A DNA stretch of 64,000 nucleotides from Aspidapion aeneum (Eukaryota > Arthropoda > Insecta > Coleoptera > Brentidae): assembly GCA_963576565.1 (NCBI GenBank), contig OY755047.1, positions 27,751,351-27,815,350 on the forward strand, given 5' to 3'. Below are positions 33,086 through 43,567 of the stretch, in pieces; the stretch's first letter is position 1, and every line of letters begins with the position of its first letter. Both the position numbers and the translations under genes were made by a program. The notes beneath the pieces are model-generated. The model saw only the letters and a program-made list of their open reading frames with translations. It was not told where the DNA came from and did no database searches.

Positions 33086-34235
33086 ATTAAGTTCCTAACT
33101 TTGCTTTTTTTAATTTGTCTAAAAGAGTCCCTGCGGTACATGGGTATATAATTTTCAACGCAACCTTTAACTCTGTCTGGCTGATATCAAATGCAGTCCT
33201 CTCGAATATCTAAAAATAGCTAAAAAGTATCCCTCTCAAAAACAAAATTGATGCGTCCGAAGGTTTTTTCAAATTCCATAAAAAACACCCAAAAAGGTCT
33301 TTGTGTCTTTGTTACCTTTGTTGAAACACATTGTATTTTAATTAATAATAATCTTACCCGCCAGTTTAGTTGCTGGAAAATTATCAAATTGCGGATTTCA
33401 TGAGCAGTGTTTTCTTGAGAAAAATCGAGCAGGTTTATTATAGATGCAGTAAAGAGTATTCTGCAATATTTACCATGTGCCCCAGTTTTAAGAGCGTTTG
33501 TGCAAATTGTTTGGCTGAACCTGGTTTAAAAATGTAGCTTCTGTAATGGTCAAAGCTAGATTTTCAATAGCTTTTTAACATGCAGAAAGTAAAAGACGTC
33601 CGCACGGCTCAAGGTCACACAGCTGTCTCTGGCACAGGCACACATGCGCATTTTCAAAAATGTTTTTATGATTGGAATTTTGCGTTCCCAGGGCAAGCTA
33701 TGACTGATTTATTTTTTCATTTACGTTGGCCAATATTTTAGGTTTTATTTAACTAGTGATTGAAGTGAAAAATGGAAAATAGAGAGATATGTCGTTTTAC
33801 CCCATTGATTTTCGTACCTGTTTAACACCCGTAATTTAAAAGTAATAAAGGAAGCATTAGAAGCATTAAACTGCGGCGCCTTCACTTTTTGCGTCTGTCT
33901 TTTAAGGTGTTAGTTTGTCTGTTAAAGTGTTATCTCGGTATCTATCTGCCTATCATTTAAACGGTGAATGGTGTTAATTTCGGCACATTGTCTAATGTTG
34001 CTATGTTATTTTGATGGTGTGTAAAGTTAACGTCTACGAACTAATGGTTGTATGCACCAAAGAATACTTAAGGTGTCATGGGTCGATCGAATTACTCAGT
34101 ATAAGTTCTTGACTTTATCTCGTGAAGTTTCTTTTCCTAGCGGAGGTTCGAAATAATCATATCAATTCTGATCTTGTTTGATCAATGAAAAGAAGAGTTG
34201 AAACACTAGAAACAAAATTTCGGAATTTCATTGTC
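33086..34235. other. Unassigned interval
   Basis: About 1.1 kb without a supported gene. Frames are short and I recognise no TIR pair. Confidence 0.3.
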
Positions 34236-34239
34236 TCTG

Positions 34240-35640
34240 TTTATTTTAAACACGACATTTTGGTTAGTAAGTATTTCTAACCGTTTTCAATTATCAACAA
34301 AACAATCGAGTCTAGAGGCTACTATTTATACTACTTGGTGTGTGGTCAGGTGTCACGTTCCGCCTCTTTTTAATCCTAGGACGTTTTCCTCAAGGAGTGT
34401 TTTTCATATTTTTGGAATGTCCGCGCTGGGTTGACTAAAAACTTCTTTATTCTGCATTATAAATGCAGCTTCAATAAATTTTCGTTTTCACCAATTCTAC
34501 TCCTTATGCAAAACTTTAGCTTTAGACCATTGGGTCCTGTGATCATTTGGCCATGCATGATCCGCTAAAGCGGCTTTTTTAATATCCGCTAATTGGGTAA
34601 TTTTAAGATGTTCATTTACTCTAACCTGAAGAGGGCGTTCCGTTTTACCTACATATGATGAACACTTACACGGGATTTGATATATTCCTTATTATTTATG
34701 GAATTGTTTTTGTTTTAGTTAGAAAACTCCTTATCTTATTTCGGGATGAAAATAATGTTTTTATATTATAGTTTCTGGATTCCCTTGAACATATAGCATA
34801 TAAATAACAGCCAAAAGATTATTTCTCGGAATAACCATTCTGTTGTAAGTCCTCTTTAATTTTGTTGATTTCTGTAGTTAATTCTTCATTGTTACTCTTA
34901 AATACAAACTTCTTATAACTCCTTGTTTTTGTAGCAACAGAATGATTAGACTCAAAATTTAGGTACTGTCCCGTGTGTGTAGGTTTCCTATATACAGTGG
35001 TTTGAATGTTTCTGTCTATTCCTTTGACAAGAATATCCAAAAAAGTTAAGGCCGAATCTTTGTCAATTTCCATTGTGCATTGGATTGTTGGTCGATCACC
35101 ATTCAGATGCAGTAGAAAATTCTGCAGTTCGTCATTATTTTCCGACCATATAATAAATGTGTCCATCCATCCATCCATGTATCGTATTCATAATTTTGGC
35201 TTAGCTCTTGCTGTGTTGATCGCATGGTCCTTCTACCACTCCATGTAGATGTTTGCCACCACTGACACAAGAGATGAATCTATTGAAAGTCCATCATTTT
35301 CCGCGTAAAACTTATTTTTGAAAAAGTAAGAGTTACGGAGACAGAGCTCCAACAGATTCATCACCCCCTTCACGGATAGCGTTGTTCTCTCGTGAAGTGT
35401 ATCATTAGTTTATAATTTGCTTTTGATGATACTAAGTGACTCATTTATTGGCACGTTGACGTTGGCGTAGAAACTTCTGACATGAAAACTTTTTGTTTCT
35501 TTGAAATACACCAAAATACTTGGGAGCAAACATAAACACAGAAAACTTTATATAGAGGAAATAAACCAGATAATAATCAACGGAAACAACGTTAAAGATT
35601 CTAACGATATCTCTAAAACAAAAAATCCACACTACTATAA
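34240..35640 (-). pseudogene. Penelope-like element relic 2 (RT, linker and GIY-YIG nuclease)
   Basis: On the minus strand, from the 5' side: VRSFYANVNVPINE and LSIIKSKL (frameshifted), LELCLRNSYFFKNKFYAEND, LVSVVANIYMEW, then RYMDGWMDTFIIW where the family has a Y-x-D-D box. FLHLNGDRPTIQCTMEID, ALTFLDILVKGID, TTVYRKPTHTGQYL and FESNHSVATKTRSYK follow as one 119-codon frame (35178-34819). After a linker come KCSSYVGKTERPLQVRVNEH and AKVLHKE, the GIY-YIG nuclease, ending QPSADIPKI near 34410. The Penelope signature is RT followed by GIY-YIG. Stops and frameshifts throughout. Only the middle frame is open. Confidence 0.85.
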
Positions 35641-35670
35641 TTGGACATTTAGAAAAGCAAATGAAGAATA
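35520..35670 (+). pseudogene. Short protein-like frame, unidentified
   Basis: A forward frame of about 45 codons reads HRKLYIEEINQII, NNVKDSNDISKTKN and YYNWTFRKANEE before a stop. Its composition looks like decayed coding sequence. It overlaps the end of the antisense Penelope relic. I do not recognise the family. Confidence 0.3.
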
Positions 35671-35959
35671 ATTAAAAATATTTGAAAAAAAAATCTTTGT
35701 AAGAGATTTTACCAGTTCAAACAGAAGATAGTTTTTAAAAACAAATAGTTATTTTTAAAAAAATCAGTTTTTCCATTGACTTCTAAGGGCTTTATACAAC
35801 TCAATGAGTTTTTCACAATCTTGATACCAGGGGAAAAAGTAACTATTGCAAAAATGTCAGTAAATCATATTCTCTTCTCCAAAAAACTTAGCACCGATAT
35901 TTTTTAACAAATTACCCAACGGAATAAAAAGTTGAGTATCGGAGAAAAATTTTAAACTA

Positions 35960-36150
35960 CTCTTAAAGAATATTTACTACACAAATGTTTTTATAGTCAT
36001 AGAATTTATGTGATATTTTTAAATTTAGTGTGTTATTATTATATTATATTTGATATAATATTATAATATTTTTAGAATATTTCCTACACAAATGTGTCAT
36101 AGAATTTATGTGATATTTTTAAATTTAGTGTATTTAATTTTTTGTTTAGT
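35960..36150. repeat. Tandem duplication of ~75 bp
   Basis: CATAGAATTTATGTGATATT and TTTAAATTTAGTGT occur at about 35999-36031 and again at 36096-36131, preceded each time by ACACAAATGT. An AT-rich spacer with ATTATATTATATTTGATATA separates them. Confidence 0.8.
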
Positions 36151-36274
36151 TGAGATTTTAGTTTAGCTTAAGTTTTTTTTTCGGTCTTAAGTTTTTTTGC
36201 ATAATGTTTGACAATACCTATACAAATTGTCAATTTGTCTTTATGGAAATAAATTGACTTAAACCTAAACTTGA

Positions 36275-36500
36275 ATAGATGGCGCAAACATCGTAAGATT
36301 CATCAAAAGTAGAAGATTAGCTTAGTTAGAACATGTACAGAGAATGGATAGAACAAAGACACCGAGATCTGCAGGAACTAGAGTAAGAGGGAAACTCAAA
36401 AAAGAGAGATGTCGAAGACAAAGACTGTGTCTTGACCTTGATAGAATATTTTAGGGCAGCTGTATTTAAGATAAGAACCACCATGATGATTGCCATCCGT
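36275..36500 (+). pseudogene. RTE-like retrotransposon C-terminal fragment
   Basis: The forward strand reads IVRFIKSRRLA, LEHVQRMDRTKTPRSAGTRV, RGKLKKERCRRQRL and then, frameshifted, HPSLWKRDL. KSRRL-x-x-LGHV-RMD followed by an RGRPR-like basic stretch is the tail of RTE-like elements. Only the final ~70 codons are present. Confidence 0.65.
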
Positions 36501-36889
36501 CGTTGTGGAAACGGGACTTAGGGCAAAAAGGTGTTCATTGTCTTAATGAACTCAATAAGTCATCAGGCTTAAATCAGTTAGGGAATTGATAAATGACACG
36601 GCAAAAAATGTCCCGCAGTGGCAAAACGGCATTTTCGGTCAGTCGTAAAAAATCGATTTGAATCTTAAACGCTGTCAACTTTTAAATTCCTGCATTGCTC
36701 AACAGTTGCTTTAGTGTGGCCCGTTTTGTTTTGTTTTTTCGATAAATTTAAAAAATACCGTGAGCCGTTTCTGGGCTTGACCAATAAACAATGCAAAAGT
36801 GACTCAACAAATGGACCCAGGAGGTACTAACAAACTCCTGGAAGACAGAAACAGGTTGCAGACAGACTAGAGAATTCGTATATGGACCA
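36501..36889. other. Unassigned interval
   Basis: No supported gene or repeat. Ends at the start of an R1-like fragment. Confidence 0.3.
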
Positions 36890-37085
36890 AAAGCGACCAG
36901 ACTTAAAAGGTTGCTAGTGTGGACTCGAAAAGAGGTTGGACTGCTGATTGTCTTCTAACTGGACATAACCGGTTGACGGAGTACATGACACGTATAGCGC
37001 AAACGACCCTAGCTTCCCAGCCTGTAGCCAGAAAGAAGAGGCAACACGACACCTCGTAGCAGAATGTGAGACCTGACACCTATGC
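36890..37085 (+). pseudogene. R1/LOA-like retrotransposon 3' fragment 2
   Basis: The forward frames read CLLTGHNRLTEYMTRIAQTT, then, one frame over, PACSQKEEATRHLVAECET. The T-G-H-x-x-L...C...H-L-V-x-E-C spacing is the C-terminal zinc-knuckle region of I/R1/LOA-type elements. It abuts the antisense mariner relic. Confidence 0.7.
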
Positions 37086-37094
37086 AAAGATGAA

Positions 37095-37395
37095 ACGACA
37101 GGCATTCGCAAAATTTTATTTTGTTTTTTAACATATTCTTCTATATCCTCAATACATTTGCGCATTCGCTAAAACCACCTTTCAAATTCTTGTGATCAAC
37201 GTTCTTGTGAAAGGTTACTAATTTCCTCCTTAAATGCAGCTACAGCCTCTTCATCCGTGGATAAATGGCGGCCTTGTAACTTTTCTTTGACCTTAGAAAA
37301 AAGGAAGAAGTCACATGGAGCTAGGTCGGGAGAATAAGGTGGGTGAGGCAACTGTTTCACCCCCTATTCTGCAAAAAAATCTACTGTTCGGGCGG
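37095..37395 (-). pseudogene. mariner transposase relic, C-terminal part
   Basis: The minus strand reads ARTVDFFAE (stop) GVKQLPHPPYSPDLAPCDFF, LFSKVKEKLQGRHLSTDEEA and EFEKWF. PHPPYSPDLAPCDFFLF is the highly conserved C-terminal catalytic block of mariner transposases and contains the third acidic residue. The gene is interrupted at 37401 by a 1,004 bp TIR element and continues at 38410. Stops show it is inactive. Confidence 0.85.
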
Positions 37396-37400
37396 CGATG

Positions 37401-38404
37401 CACGGTGGTCAGCTTGTCGGTTCTGAACAATCGAAATTATTTTATGGTTTTCATTTTGACAAATTGATGCTGAAAGTTAGAAAATGTCAACTAGCATTTA
37501 AAAAATGTGATTTTAATATACTGTGCATTCTGGAGATGGTACAGTCGCCTCCAAAAATATTGTTGCACATTGTTTTTTCCTCTTAAGCAAAAACCTGAAA
37601 AATTGATACTTTGAGAGTGTGTGTACGTAACTAGGTTATAGCTTTTTTTATTTAACATAGACCTTTTTAAAAAAATTAACTAAATTTATTAATCTTGTTG
37701 TACTATATATCAATTTTTTACCATGCACTAATATTCTTTATCGTAGTCTTTATATTCACTATTTTCACATACATAGTTCAAAACGGATTGATTTTTATCC
37801 TGTGAAACCGGTGTTTTGTGCCACATTTTAAATAAATTACGTCGGCCAATCCCATGCGCCAACGCTGAAACAATAAATCATAGCTAATACAGCGGCAAGA
37901 AGCGGCAACTGAATGTAGCACCTATACAACGCTTGATACATGATTGAAATAAGTCACAAACGCAATGGATACATAACGATCCAGACTTTTTCAGTCCAAT
38001 ATATATAATACATATTTGAAAAATTATAATAAATCAATACACAACTTTTATCAAAGTTTTTTAATAAGCAAATTGAAACTTTGCAAATGGTTTAATAGTA
38101 AAAAAGATACTAACCCATATTTTAAACATACGTGAAGAATTCACCATATAATCTCTGGTTTACCAACTTGGAGCACTTTTGAAAATCGCCTTTCCGCGCA
38201 GAATAAGTGCGGATCATTATGCAGGCTATCAAACGGCCTATAACTTGTCGTCGTAACAAGTGACAACGAGTTAGTTGATCGATTTTCTGCAATGGGGTCT
38301 ACTATTAAGGTAATTGGGCATTTTTTTAAGACTTAGTGGTTATGATGGAAAATAGTTCAATATTGAGGTTTCGATCGTCTAAATTAGACAAGCTGACCTC
38401 CGTG
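37401..38404. mobile_element. 1,004 bp TIR element with 5 bp TSD, Transib-like
   Basis: Left end CACGGTGGTCAGCTTGTC; reverse of the right end CACGGAGGTCAGCTTGTC (17 of 18), with weaker inverted identity for another ~25 bp (GATCGAAA). Flanked by the 5 bp direct repeat CGATG (37396-37400 and 38405-38409). It sits inside a mariner gene, so both edges are visible. Ends beginning CAC with a GC-tending 5 bp duplication are typical of Transib, whose termini resemble V(D)J heptamers. No transposase frame is present, so it is non-autonomous. A CAGTCGCCTCCAAAAATATT stretch at 37541-37560 may be a separate Tc1-like end. Confidence 0.7.
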
Positions 38405-38409
38405 CGATG

Positions 38410-38770
38410 TGGTCAGGGCATTTTCATTAACAGTTTCGTTGGAGGCTGCTTTAAAGCACCAAACTGATAGCTGTTAATATAAGTTTCGGGATCATAATGA
38501 GATAACCATGTTTCGTCACCTTTTACGATGTTGAAAAAGTTTTTACTTTGCCCACTGTCAAATTTCTAAAGCATAAACTTAGCCCAATGATATCTTATTG
38601 CTTTTTGCTTATTGGTGAACAAATATGTGTGCAACCGCTGTCGATCCAATGCCGAGAGAAACTTCAATCTCGACGGCTGCAAATGACTCTTAGGCACAGT
38701 GCTAAATTAAGCGAAAAGAAGTTTGGCTGGAATAGCAAAATTTAAAAAAACATTTCCAAACTAGTAACAA
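38410..38770 (-). pseudogene. mariner transposase relic, central part
   Basis: The minus strand reads FNIVKGDETWLSHYDPETY, the G-D-E-(T/S)-W block with the second catalytic Asp of mariner transposases. NSYQFGALKQPPTKLL follows, and then a deletion before the insertion point. Upstream frames (38745-38550) keep SKLL- and SRLRLKFLSALDR-like pieces. Removing the insert and one CGATG joins it to DHIAARTVDFF. Confidence 0.75.
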
Positions 38771-39439
38771 CCATTCATTTTGAAATTTGTATTGGAGAAC
38801 TTGGATCTACTTTTATCTCAATTATTTTTGAAATGTTTTTGTTATGATTCCATTTACTTAAAATATGCTACATAGTTACGTAAGAAAACATATTCAAATT
38901 AAGTAAAAATTTTCATAAAAAAATTGTTCTTATAAAACCACAAAGTGGCTACCTTGATATAATATGTAATACTTTTTACAAACAATAATCTGTCTGAAGT
39001 AAATTAAGTGATTTAATCACGTCTATTTTTATACAAATTTATGGCATGTTTTCATTTCCATAAAAGGTTCTAAAGACAATAAAAGATCAACCTGTTCTTT
39101 TTTAAATTAAATTAAGCAAATTAGACGTAATTGAAAAATAATCGCAGGAAACCGAACCCCAAGACACCTGACCATAAATAGACTGATGTCCGAATGGCAA
39201 GAAATATACTCGACTGAAAAATAAAATACAATTTAATTTTTTTTTGTTATATGGTAATCTGAAACAATTTTGTGTTAACTTAATTTACTAGAAAAGGTAA
39301 ACTTAAGCTTCTAGTTAACTCATCAGTTCCGCTCGATTTGCTTTAACTATTACTCACATTTTTTTTATAGCATTACTTTGTTTTTTTACACTTTTTAGTC
39401 TTCAAACTAGTACCATATTGCCTAGAAGCTTATTCGCTT
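38771..39439. other. Unassigned AT-rich interval
   Basis: No coding signal or repeat recognised. Confidence 0.3.
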
Positions 39440-39960
39440 CCACATTCACATATCAATGGAGTCTTGGTATCTTCTTGGTCTTTTGCATACCTTTTTATAG
39501 TGTCTGCTACAGTTGCAATTTTTAGGTCTCGCTGAAGGTCACTATTTGGAACCTACCAAAATGAACAACGTTTCTCAATACTTTATTTTTAATCTTTGTA
39601 CTAGTTTATACCACTCATTAGTACTTAACTTCAAAGTTAAATATCATATGTCCATATTGGTATTTTGTCGATAAAACAGTTACTTGTTTTGAATCGTTAA
39701 ACTGAACTTACTCTTAGTCAGTACATTTTTCTATTCTTTATCTCAAGTAATTTTTTTAACGTGCTTTATAACGCAATTTGACATCAAGTGTCATACCGAG
39801 ATATTTTGCTTGCGTTGAATATGGTGTAGGAATGTTGGTAATTGTGATCTGTCTGTGATTTATATTTTAATTGGTAAAATCAGCATGAATTATTTTGGTA
39901 TAGTTTAGTATTATTCGCCATTTTTTGGTACAATTGTAAACTGATGCAGTTCACTGGAGT
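39440..39960 (-). pseudogene. Jockey retrotransposon RT C-terminal fragment
   Basis: The minus strand reads AKYLGMTLDVKLRYKA (thumb block KYLGMxLD), then NKVLRNVVHFGRFQIVTF, with KLQL and KGMQKTKK downstream. KYLGMTLD and QNKVLRNIV are hallmarks of Jockey-clade RTs. Upstream, KWRIILNYTK leads into it. No polymerase catalytic box is present. Several stops and frameshifts. Confidence 0.78.
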
Positions 39961-40778
39961 TTTTCTTCTTAAATAAGTTTTTCTACTGTTTTAGGGTATT
40001 GCATGTACGTAATAGTTATAAATAAGGCACTCAAACGCTAGATTGAGGTACTGATTTTAATGAGGCAATCTGTTGCTCTAAAGAAAATATTTCGAAATCG
40101 TCCAATAATTTCAAAGATCATACTAGATTTCTAGCTCTTCAAAAAAGCAATGGACATTCTATGCCATTGTGACAGATCCAAGGGAAGTCAGGTCAATGTT
40201 CTGTTTTGCCCTCGTAATTAGAATTATTTTTCAGTTCCAGCACAAAAATAGCATATACGTGTAAATTCTTAAGAAATTTATCTTCGGCAAAAAACGGCAA
40301 TGAAAAAATATTTAGGTTTTTGCTGACTCCTAGGGCCTTCTTCTTTAATCATCCTGGATTTACTACTCGAATCATGTTTCGAGAAGAAAAAAGGTTTTTT
40401 CTTGCATATTATCTTCTCTTGCTTCCATACCCTTTAGTAAAATATACACTTTTTGACTCTTACCTCGTATTTATGCAGCACCGGTCACAAAGGTTCGTGT
40501 AGATTGCCAATGACTGTACCTACTAATATACTAATATAAACATCGACTTTCTCACATATATCTTTAGGTATGAAATTACATTAAATTATTCTTTGATCAT
40601 TGTCTGATTTGTTGGACTTTAAATTGCTGATTAAATTGTAAGAAAAACGGTCTAATTATCTATAATACTGTGTTTATCCGTTAATAAATGTTTTATTCGT
40701 TTAGTGTTTTACAGTAGTATCTATTTAGTAAGATCTCAAGGGCTATAAGGCTCATACTTTAGATTTGGGTTTATGGAC
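39961..40778. other. Unassigned AT-rich interval
   Basis: No supported gene or repeat. Confidence 0.3.
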
Positions 40779-40785
40779 CCAGTAG

Positions 40786-40815
40786 CACGGATCACCTTTT
40801 GTTAGGTGATCCGTG
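40786..40815. repeat. 30 bp perfect hairpin flanked by 7 bp direct repeats
   Basis: CACGGATCACCT, a 6 base loop (TTTGTT) and AGGTGATCCGTG form a perfect 12 bp stem. The 7 bp CCAGTAG flanks it directly on both sides (40779-40785 and 40816-40822). This has the geometry of a TIR element reduced to its termini, with a target duplication. It is too short to assign to a superfamily. Confidence 0.75.
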
Positions 40816-41009
40816 CCAGTAGTACCTGGAAAATACAATTTTTTACATAAGTTTTTAGGGCTGCAAAGGATACTGTGCTTTTTGGCTACCTCAAAAAAAG
40901 GCAAAGTCATTACTGGGGATTACTATTCAAAACTTTTGGATAAATTTAATGCAGTGACTACTTGATTGATTAATTATTGATTCACTCTTACAGTAAGGTG
41001 AGGTTTTGC

Positions 41010-41510
41010 AGACTCTTATGTCACTGCAGCTAATTTAGGAGGTTTGAACACCTCGCGGTGTTTAATAGCCCCTTTATTTAGTTTTCTGGCAGTCTGCTTC
41101 CTCGGAGAGATCTTCCTCCAGGAGGTTTCTGGTTCTGCAGAAGGTTGGAGTTGGGAACTCGGATACGGTGTAAGCGGCTGATTTGAAGTGGGCTCATCTT
41201 TATGGATTCCCATTCTGTGTAGGTGTTTCCTCAGTGTGCAGTGACCCGTTATTAGTCCCATCACCTGTTTGATTTGTTTGCGCCATTTAGTTTTCGGAGG
41301 TCACAAGTAAGTAATATTGAGGAGCCCTCACCATCTTGCTGTGGTTGCGAGGCTTTTGGAAATTGAAATTTAGGCTCTGGACCAATAAATGGTTTTTCAG
41401 ATGCTCCTCGGGCTAGGTAAGCTGTGTGATCAATGCGTGTTACGGACAAATTAGAGGCCTTCGATACATTTGACAGTTTTTGGTGTAAAACAACTGTCAA
41501 ATGGTTTGAA
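41010..41510 (-). pseudogene. R1/LOA-like retrotransposon 3' fragment 3 (RNase H end)
   Basis: The minus strand reads TAYLARGASEKPFIGPEPKF (the end of RNase H, where the family has ADELAR-GA-x-x-P-x-GPEP), then, after a frame change near 41265, KWRKQIKQ and GLITGHCTLRKHLHRMGIHK. The zinc-knuckle Cys residues that should follow are lost. The two frames are 79 and 82 codons. 5' truncated. Confidence 0.75.
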
Positions 41511-42711
41511 GACCTCTAGCACAGATGAGATATTAAAACATGCTTTTTATATGGTTGTCCCTTATTTTCAATCCCACTTTTTAATGTTTAATTATTAGGT
41601 TGATGTATGAGGTGATGTTTATTATTCTGTTAGAGCTTTCTTCAGCGCAAAGACGCTTTGGGGCTAAACCTTAGCAACCCAGCCTTGGTTTTATGCATGC
41701 GATTTGCTTTAAGTGCCGGCTGGTGCCGTGATAGCAGGCGGAACGTTGTCATAGTAGGTAATTGTTAAAAGCGCGTGCTCTCTAGTTGCATTTTCAAGTG
41801 GAGACCTTGTACCTATTATAATATAATAATTATATAATATCATTTAATAGACAGGGATAGGGACAATGGGTTCGGTTTGGTTCGGGTCCGTTCGCTTACC
41901 TTGGATATTTATAAACTTTTAAAATAGCAATATGAAATTTTCTTACAGAAATTACCATCGGATTGTTTTTGCATTTATTTCTTCGCTGTATAAAACAATA
42001 AGCATAAAAAAGACAATTCAAAAAATCAAAAAAATCTGCAAAAAAAAACCTTCCCAAAAGAAAACAAGCATAGAATGCAAAATGGTTAGTTAAAAAAGTG
42101 ACAACTTAGCTAGCAAATTTTAACAAACTTTCGAAATAAGGCCAAATTACATAAATATTACATGACTTTATTTGTGCACTAATAAAGTCTGACACAATTC
42201 TTATTCTCGTATTTTAAGGTTCAACTGCGGAAGCGTAGATGTCAATAAACTGTTCGCATTATTACTGCTAGTCCTTATTTTACTTCCAAAAAGTCTGTAA
42301 TGTCGACTTGTTTTTTTGCCTTAAATCTAAATCTTTGTAAAAGTATGGTATTTATTTTAAACTAGTATGTTCATTGGATGGAGAATGTCCTTTGCATTTC
42401 GAGCATGTCCCTGGTTGCGAAAAAAGCTGTTCTTAAGTGTTCAACAAGTCCCCTTATCTGATGGGATTCTTAATTAAGCGTATATTAAGCTGTGGTTTTT
42501 AGCGAAATTTATACCACCTCTTAAACCGATTAACGTTCTACAAAGTGGCATAAGTAATGAGTAATGCGAACGTAATGCCTCTGTTGGTAATGCCTATTTA
42601 TTAAGCCGTTCTCCTGCACTGCCAAAAAAAAAAAATAAACAAGTTTTTAAAAATCAAATCAAATACCTTCTAGCGTAAATACAGGCCATTTTTATATGGC
42701 ATCATTTTTGC
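41511..42711. other. Unassigned interval
   Basis: No supported gene. Contains a short AT palindromic run (41815-41850). Confidence 0.3.
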
Positions 42712-42875
42712 CAGGGGCGGATTTAGGAACTTAATTTGGGGGACGGCGGAAAGAACATAATATAAATATTGCATAAAACTATTTTAAATAGTGACCAGGA
42801 CGTCTATTCTGGGTGTCAGTTTGAGATTTGGGGAAGAAAATTTCCCCTTTTTCCCCTCTGGTAGATCAGCGCCTG
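42712..42875. mobile_element. Possible decayed hAT MITE (164 bp)
   Basis: CAGGGGCGGATTTAGG at the left and, reversed from the right, CAGGCGCTGATCTACC form an imperfect inverted pair. Flanks ATTTTTGC and GTTTTTAC match at six of eight bases. The terminus resembles the CAGTGGCGGATCCAG end of the well-preserved hAT MITE at 62636-63000. Confidence 0.4.
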
Positions 42876-43402
42876 TTTTTACACGCGACGCTTGAAGCCA
42901 GGTCCCTTCAAATATCTTAGTCCCTAAATACAGGGCATAGCCATGCATTCTTACACGGCATGGTTGAACTTTTTCGTGTAGACAGAATTTCGGTAACTGC
43001 GCATGCGTGAGTTTTGGTGGTTTGCGAACATACTCCGTTACGTCACTAGATTAATTGACTGTCAAAAATTTAAGGTTATGTCTATTATTTTTGTTCTAAA
43101 AACTAGTTGATCGGGTGTAAATTTATCAAATTGCAGATTAAATCTGTAGTTTTTCCTAAATTAATTAAGCAGATTTATTGTGGATACCATTAAGAATGTT
43201 TAATGGCATTTATAAACCACTCTTAAATTTATTAACAAATTATAAAAAAAAAAATACAAGTACTTACCTATGGAATGGCACTCCCTTACTTCTTTTGGAC
43301 ATTTTTCCACAAACCGCATATGTTTTACGTGAATTATTTCTCATTTTTTACAATTTTACACGACCAACGCAGAAAACCGCAAAATATAAATAAACAACAA
43401 AT
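42876..43402. other. Interval with one copy of a dispersed direct repeat
   Basis: 42985-43085 (GCGCATGCGTGAGTTTTG, GAACATACTCCGTTACGTCA, AAAATTTAAGGTTATG) is repeated in the same direction at 44192-44290. No gene supported. Confidence 0.4.
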
Positions 43403-43567
43403 ATGGCATCTACATTCACCCCGCAAGGCTGCGGCTGTGGAGAGGGTTGGCTCTTTACAAATGGCAGCAGTGCGTCAGGCGTCAGCATGGGTTGCAAGGC
43501 TTTCCAAGAGATGGCAGCAGTTGCCAAGCATTTAAACATTTCGCCGTTACTTTTCGGTGCAAAATAA
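43403..43567 (+). CDS. 54-codon uncharacterised open frame
   Basis: ATG to TAA with a Gly/Cys/Ala-rich start (MASTFTPQGCGCGEG, then MGCKAFQEMAAVAKHL). I do not recognise it. The antisense frame is also open, and a related GC-richer block lies inverted near 43975-44010. It may be part of an unidentified element rather than a gene. Confidence 0.2.
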   Translation: MASTFTPQGCGCGEGWLFTNGSSASGVSMGCKAFQEMAAVAKHLNISPLLFGAK

